The translations under genes were made by a program, and so were the position numbers. Source: Deltaproteobacteria bacterium (GTDB taxonomy: Bacteria > Desulfobacterota > Anaeroferrophillalia > Anaeroferrophillales > Tharpellaceae). Taken from it: a DNA stretch of 10,901 bases. This document shows, in pieces, positions 7,941 through 10,901 of this stretch; the stretch's first letter is position 1; the number at the start of each line of letters is the position of its first letter. Below the pieces are notes generated by a model, which did no database searches, was not told the origin of the DNA, and saw only the letters and a program-made list of their open reading frames with translations. The stretch covers positions 1 to 10,901 of the forward strand of contig JAADEO010000162.1 in the NCBI GenBank assembly GCA_013153415.1, in the 5' to 3' direction.

Positions 7941-9581
7941 TCAGTGTTTGTCTTCCAGTATGGTAACCCAGCTGGCGCCGTTGCCGAGATCATAGCTGTC
8001 GGGCCAGATCTGCAGAGACTGGAAATGCCTGAAACCATGTTCCCGGTCATCGAACAGGTGCAACCATCCTCCGCCCCCTTTGCCGAGGGCGACAACGATT
8101 TCATCACCCGGATCATCATCGAGATTACCGACCGCGGGACGGGTTTCACCCGACACCTGGTTATACTCCTGCCACCAGGGCACCGCCAGCCAGGCCAGAT
8201 TGGAGAGTTTCCCGTTCTGATCGACTTCCTGCACTTCGAATGAGCCGTTGGCACCGGGACCGAGGCCGATGACAATCTCATCGCTGCCGTCGCCGTCGAG
8301 GTCCCCCACCACCGGCCGGGTTTCGCCGTTGAGCTGGTTGTAATCGTCCCAACTCACTTCACCCCAGGCCAGATGCCGTCCCTCTCCGGAAAGAACCTCA
8401 TAAGCGCCTCCGGGCAGTTCGGGATCGTCTTCGACCCGTCCGAATCCGAGAATGACATCGTTGTGGCCGTCACCATCAAAATCACCGCAGGCCGGCCGGA
8501 CCTCTCCGCGAGCCATATTGTACTCGTTCCAGGTGGAAGCCATCCAGGTTCTATGCCGGACTTCACTACCGTCGAAGGTGAAAACTTCGACAATTCCCAT
8601 GCCACCCTTACCGAGCCCGATCAGGATCTCGTCACGACCATCGCCGTCGAGATCGCCACAGGTGGGCCAGGTTGAGCCGTTGCCTTCGTTGTAGACCTGC
8701 CAGTTGACCTGCCCCCAGCAGAGGTGACTGAGATCATCATCCAGAACCTCGAACATGCCGGCCGGGGCCGTGGCATCCTGATCCACCGAGCCCATACCGA
8801 TAATCAACTCATCCCGACCGTCACCATCGATATCGCCCCGAGCCACCCGGGCTTCCCCCTGGAGACTATTGTAATGCTTCCAGTCAACCCGGGCCCATTG
8901 ACCGTGAAAGAAATCATCGGTCAGGGCCTTGACCCAGCCACCGTCGGCCGGCCAGGAAGAACCGATACCGGCCACGATCCGGCCTTTGCCGGTCCGGGCA
9001 ACAGCCCTGGAGCCGGTTTCATCGGAGGGATTTTCCACCCCGAAAGGTTCGTTCAGAGCAATGGGTTCCGGGGTTGCGGCCATGGGCGCGGCGGCGGTGG
9101 CGGAAGAGGTGGTGGACTCGATCTGGCTGGTCAGTACCGGCTCCTTGACAACCTCGTTCGAGTAATCACTGAGATTGCCTTCGGCATCGTAGGCTTTAAC
9201 CGCGAAATACCACGGTTTCTTACCACTCAAAGTCTCGATGGAAAAGATCGTTTTGAGACCGACATCCACCGATTCGGCGTATTTCCGGCTGGCATTGCCG
9301 TAATAGATGCGGTAACCGACCACCCGGTCATCCGGGCTGGGATCCCATTCCAGGGTCACGGAGATCGTATCTACCGGTCCCGCCAGAGAGATCTTCTTGG
9401 CGACATCCATGGTTGCCCCACTGGTCGCACCAGCGGTTTCGGAAAGGAACTCGTTCTGGGAAAGAGCACCGTCAGTCGTGGCATAAGCGGGCAAAGAAAC
9501 GAGGAGGGCAAATGATAACAGGACCAGGGCCAAGAGATACTCTAAAAAGCCGTTTGCCGTTTTTCGTGATACTTTGTTCAT
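7941..9581 (-). CDS. Secreted protein with fibronectin type III domain and six-unit VCBS/FG-GAP repeat array
   Basis: This exported protein has no recognised specific function. The preferred start is ATG 9581 (546 residues), because GAGG lies nine bases upstream and the signal peptide then has a normal n-region; ATGs at 9602 and 9596 would add seven or five residues. A Sec signal peptide has a hydrophobic core LLALVLLSFALLVSLP and an AYA site after residue 34. Residues 69-143 form an FnIII domain (WDPSPDDRVVGYRIYYG through FAVKAYDAEGN and DYSNEV). Residues 151-199 are an Ala/Pro/Thr/Ser linker. Residues 200-546 are VCBS/FG-GAP repeats with calcium-loop motifs of GDxDGDGxDE type at 250, 310, 366 and 426, and a degenerate one at 485. 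No PEP-CTERM, LPXTG or lipobox is seen. It follows the Wzz-like gene by 43 bases from this start, so it is probably co-transcribed, hinting at a surface role linked to exopolysaccharide. Ligand and partner are unknown. Confidence 0.88.
   Translation of the reverse strand: MNKVSRKTANGFLEYLLALVLLSFALLVSLPAYATTDGALSQNEFLSETAGATSGATMDVAKKISLAGPVDTISVTLEWDPSPDDRVVGYRIYYGNASRKYAESVDVGLKTIFSIETLSGKKPWYFAVKAYDAEGNLSDYSNEVVKEPVLTSQIESTTSSATAAAPMAATPEPIALNEPFGVENPSDETGSRAVARTGKGRIVAGIGSSWPADGGWVKALTDDFFHGQWARVDWKHYNSLQGEARVARGDIDGDGRDELIIGMGSVDQDATAPAGMFEVLDDDLSHLCWGQVNWQVYNEGNGSTWPTCGDLDGDGRDEILIGLGKGGMGIVEVFTFDGSEVRHRTWMASTWNEYNMARGEVRPACGDFDGDGHNDVILGFGRVEDDPELPGGAYEVLSGEGRHLAWGEVSWDDYNQLNGETRPVVGDLDGDGSDEIVIGLGPGANGSFEVQEVDQNGKLSNLAWLAVPWWQEYNQVSGETRPAVGNLDDDPGDEIVVALGKGGGGWLHLFDDREHGFRHFQSLQIWPDSYDLGNGASWVTILEDKH
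7944..8984 (-). repeat. VCBS/FG-GAP repeat array encoding five full units and one split unit
   Basis: The coding DNA repeats with a period of 56-60 codons. Each full unit reads YN, then GE-R-A, then a GDxDGDG calcium-type loop, then DEI-IGLG, then FEVL, then HL-WG-V-W. Calcium-type loops begin near 8834, 8654, 8486, 8306 and 8129 (start of each on the - strand). The array starts with only the second half of a unit (from 8984) and ends with only the first half (YD near 7994), so the two halves complement each other. Confidence 0.85.
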
Positions 9582-9624
9582 TATCTTCAGCCTCATTTCC
9601 ATAATATATTCAGTCTAAGCCCGG

Positions 9625-10416
9625 TCAGGCCTTTTCGGGCTGTTTGCGGGTCTCGTGCTGTTGCAGATTTTTTACGATAGGATCCAAGGATGGAACAAAA
9701 CCCAGGATCGGTAATTCAAGATAGCGGGCCGCCTGACGACCCGATTTAAACGCCGGATCAAGAAATTCTTTGACCCCGATAAGCAACAGGATCAACAACA
9801 ACGGGATAATCGTAACCAGCGCTGCGGTTCCAGCTCTTTCCGGCCGCCACCAGGAGCGGTGACTGATACGCTGGATATCGGTTTTGTCCAGTTGCAGCTG
9901 GTCGGGGGTCTCGAACTTGCCCCCGGCCAGTTCGGCAGCCGGTTTCCGGTAAAAACCGGCTCGCAGGCGGCTGAGAAGGCGGTTCATGTAGAAATTGACC
10001 AGCTTCTCACCCAGAACCGGGTCCGGACCGTACGATGACAATTCCAGACGCCCGTCATCGGTAAACTTCAGGGCCAGAGTTTCAATGGCGGCAGCCATGA
10101 CCCGGTGGTCCCGAAAATCATACCGGCTCAGATCGGGATCGGTCTCCGCGAAACGGCGCCAGCCGGCCAAAGCCAGACGATCGGTAAAGAACTGCTCCGG
10201 TACCGCAACCAGGCTGCGCAGGGTCACTGTGTCGACCGGGCTGGTGGTAACCGCGACCGGAGAACCGGGATCAATCTTCAAAGAGCGGATAATTGTAAAA
10301 CGATCAGCCTTTACTCCTGCTATAAGCAAAAATATTGCCAACGGTATCAGGGCCAGAAAAAGCCAGTGTAAATGCCGAGATAAAGCCAACAAGTAGCGTC
10401 TGATATTGAAAACCAT
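9625..10416 (-). CDS. Short Wzz-like polysaccharide chain-length determinant/co-polymerase membrane protein
   Basis: This 263-residue inner-membrane protein has the two-membrane-segment layout of Wzz/GumC polysaccharide co-polymerases. These control polymer length or export together with a tyrosine kinase. TM1 is about 17-35 and TM2 about 196-216; the periplasmic part lies between and is only about 160 residues, shorter than usual and without an obvious long coiled coil. The cytoplasmic tail has the family-typical stretch LDPAFKSGRQAARYLELPILGFVPSL. ATG 10416 has a good ribosome binding site (GAGAGG about eight bases upstream). The gene lies 130 bp downstream of a CpsD-like kinase gene and just upstream of the FnIII/VCBS gene, all on the same strand. 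Architecture and context support the call; the N-terminal Wzz domain is not strongly recognisable by eye. Confidence 0.72.
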   Translation of the reverse strand: MVFNIRRYLLALSRHLHWLFLALIPLAIFLLIAGVKADRFTIIRSLKIDPGSPVAVTTSPVDTVTLRSLVAVPEQFFTDRLALAGWRRFAETDPDLSRYDFRDHRVMAAAIETLALKFTDDGRLELSSYGPDPVLGEKLVNFYMNRLLSRLRAGFYRKPAAELAGGKFETPDQLQLDKTDIQRISHRSWWRPERAGTAALVTIIPLLLILLLIGVKEFLDPAFKSGRQAARYLELPILGFVPSLDPIVKNLQQHETRKQPEKA

Positions 10417-10546
10417 GATGGAACCTCTCCCATAACCGGCAGTTTAACAACTCACCGCTGATGTTTTTTTCTAATTCCTGATTGCGCAATTAAAGAACAC
10501 GCCGACCAAGGAAAACGGCGCCGAAAAAATAGTAACAGTTGTGAAA
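10417..10546. other. Spacer between kinase and Wzz-like genes
   Basis: This 130-bp gap contains the Wzz ribosome binding site near its left end. It also has a perfect palindrome ATTGCGCAAT at 10481-10490 and a weak CGCCG/CGGCG hairpin (10500-10504 with 10516-10520) with only a loose T-rich follow-on on the - strand. The spacing is larger than expected for a tight operon, so an internal promoter or partial terminator is possible, but no convincing -35/-10 pair was found. Confidence 0.4.
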
Positions 10547-10901
10547 CTAATTTGCCAGGGGATTACAATATTGATTGATCACCAACCCCAGGATCCTGGC
10601 CCCGGAAACGTCCAGCATCGCCTTGGCTTTCTTGACCTGTTGCCGGGAAGTCTTATTGGCCAGAACCGTCAGAGCCAAACCGTCGGCGGCAACCGCCAAG
10701 GCCGCGGGATCCACCATGTGACGGTTGGTGGAAAGAATCGGAGGTGTGTCGATGATGGTAAGGGAGTATTTGTCCCTGAGCGCCTCTACCACCCGCAGAG
10801 CCATCTTGGTGGTCTCAAGGTTGTCCGGATCCCTGGGAGCAGGCAAAAGATCGAGCTTATCGTAACCCGTCTTCATGACCTCCTTTTCCAGGCAATCATC
10901 A
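10547..10901 (-). CDS. CpsD/CapB-family tyrosine-protein kinase (BY-kinase) or related P-loop ATPase, C-terminal part
   Basis: The frame is open through the right edge, so only the last 117 residues are seen; the ATG at 10876 is internal. The visible part matches the C-terminal half of the capsular exopolysaccharide kinase family. TGYDKLDLLPAP is followed by a helix, then the Walker B-type strand LTIIDTPPIL, AVAADGLALTVL, KTSRQQVKKA and GARILGLVIN. Walker A and A' lie outside the window. These cytoplasmic kinases pair with Wzz-like proteins, and one is encoded just downstream, so the pair likely regulates exopolysaccharide assembly. The C-terminus ends soon after the last core strand with a single tyrosine (NQYCNPLAN) instead of a tyrosine cluster. 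A ParA/MinD-like ATPase is the alternative, but the context and the LLPA motif favour the kinase family. Confidence 0.82.
   Translation of the reverse strand, partial: DDCLEKEVMKTGYDKLDLLPAPRDPDNLETTKMALRVVEALRDKYSLTIIDTPPILSTNRHMVDPAALAVAADGLALTVLANKTSRQQVKKAKAMLDVSGARILGLVINQYCNPLAN

Noticed and set aside
8724..9515. 263-codon open frame on the + strand inside the FnIII/VCBS gene
   Set aside because: It is the reverse of a repetitive secreted protein; the - strand has a signal peptide, ribosome binding site and domain structure, the + strand has none.
10304..10489. 61-codon open frame on the - strand starting upstream of and overlapping the Wzz-like gene
   Set aside because: It needs a TTG start without a ribosome binding site and overlaps the start of a better supported gene in another frame.
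10500..10528. Terminator after the kinase gene
   Set aside because: The stem is five pairs with an 11-base loop and no clean T-run on the - strand; it was kept only as a description of the gap.

Overview
The window carries seven complete protein-coding genes, one small unrecognised gene, and fragments of two genes cut by the edges. Base composition is moderately GC-rich and genes are tightly packed. The best guess for the host is a Gram-negative anaerobe of the Desulfobacterota (former Deltaproteobacteria), because de novo or salvage cobalamin synthesis, a Dus enzyme, a BrkB/YihY membrane protein and a secreted FnIII/VCBS protein sit together. This is inference from protein style, not a proven assignment.

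Region 1 (1-4249, + strand): the 3' part of a tRNA-dihydrouridine synthase is followed by a probable cobalamin unit. A perfect extended -10 element overlaps the dus stop codon. Behind it lie a ~115-nt leader with competing hairpins, an unrecognised 58-residue four-cysteine protein, cobyric acid synthase (cobQ/cbiP), a BtuC-type permease and its BtuD-type ATPase. The genes overlap or are separated by only a few bases, so translation is probably coupled. Together they would make cobyric acid and import a corrinoid; no periplasmic binding protein is present.

Region 2 (4250-5995): the transporter unit converges on a YihY/BrkB-family inner-membrane protein on the minus strand. A long hairpin in the gap can serve as a terminator for both sides. 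The yihY-like gene diverges from mnmG across a 207-bp spacer.

Region 3 (5996-7918, + strand): mnmG, a tRNA wobble-uridine modification enzyme, stands alone and ends in a strong symmetrical A7-stem-T7 terminator.

Region 4 (7941-10901, - strand): an apparent exopolysaccharide-associated group, read right to left. It contains the end of a CpsD-like tyrosine kinase/ATPase, a short Wzz-like chain-length determinant membrane protein, and a secreted protein with an FnIII domain and a six-unit VCBS/FG-GAP repeat array. The repeat phasing suggests a closed six-bladed propeller. No mobile element, CRISPR array, tRNA or rRNA was seen. The observations most worth following are the small cysteine protein plus leader ahead of cobQ, and the propeller protein next to the Wzz/kinase pair.
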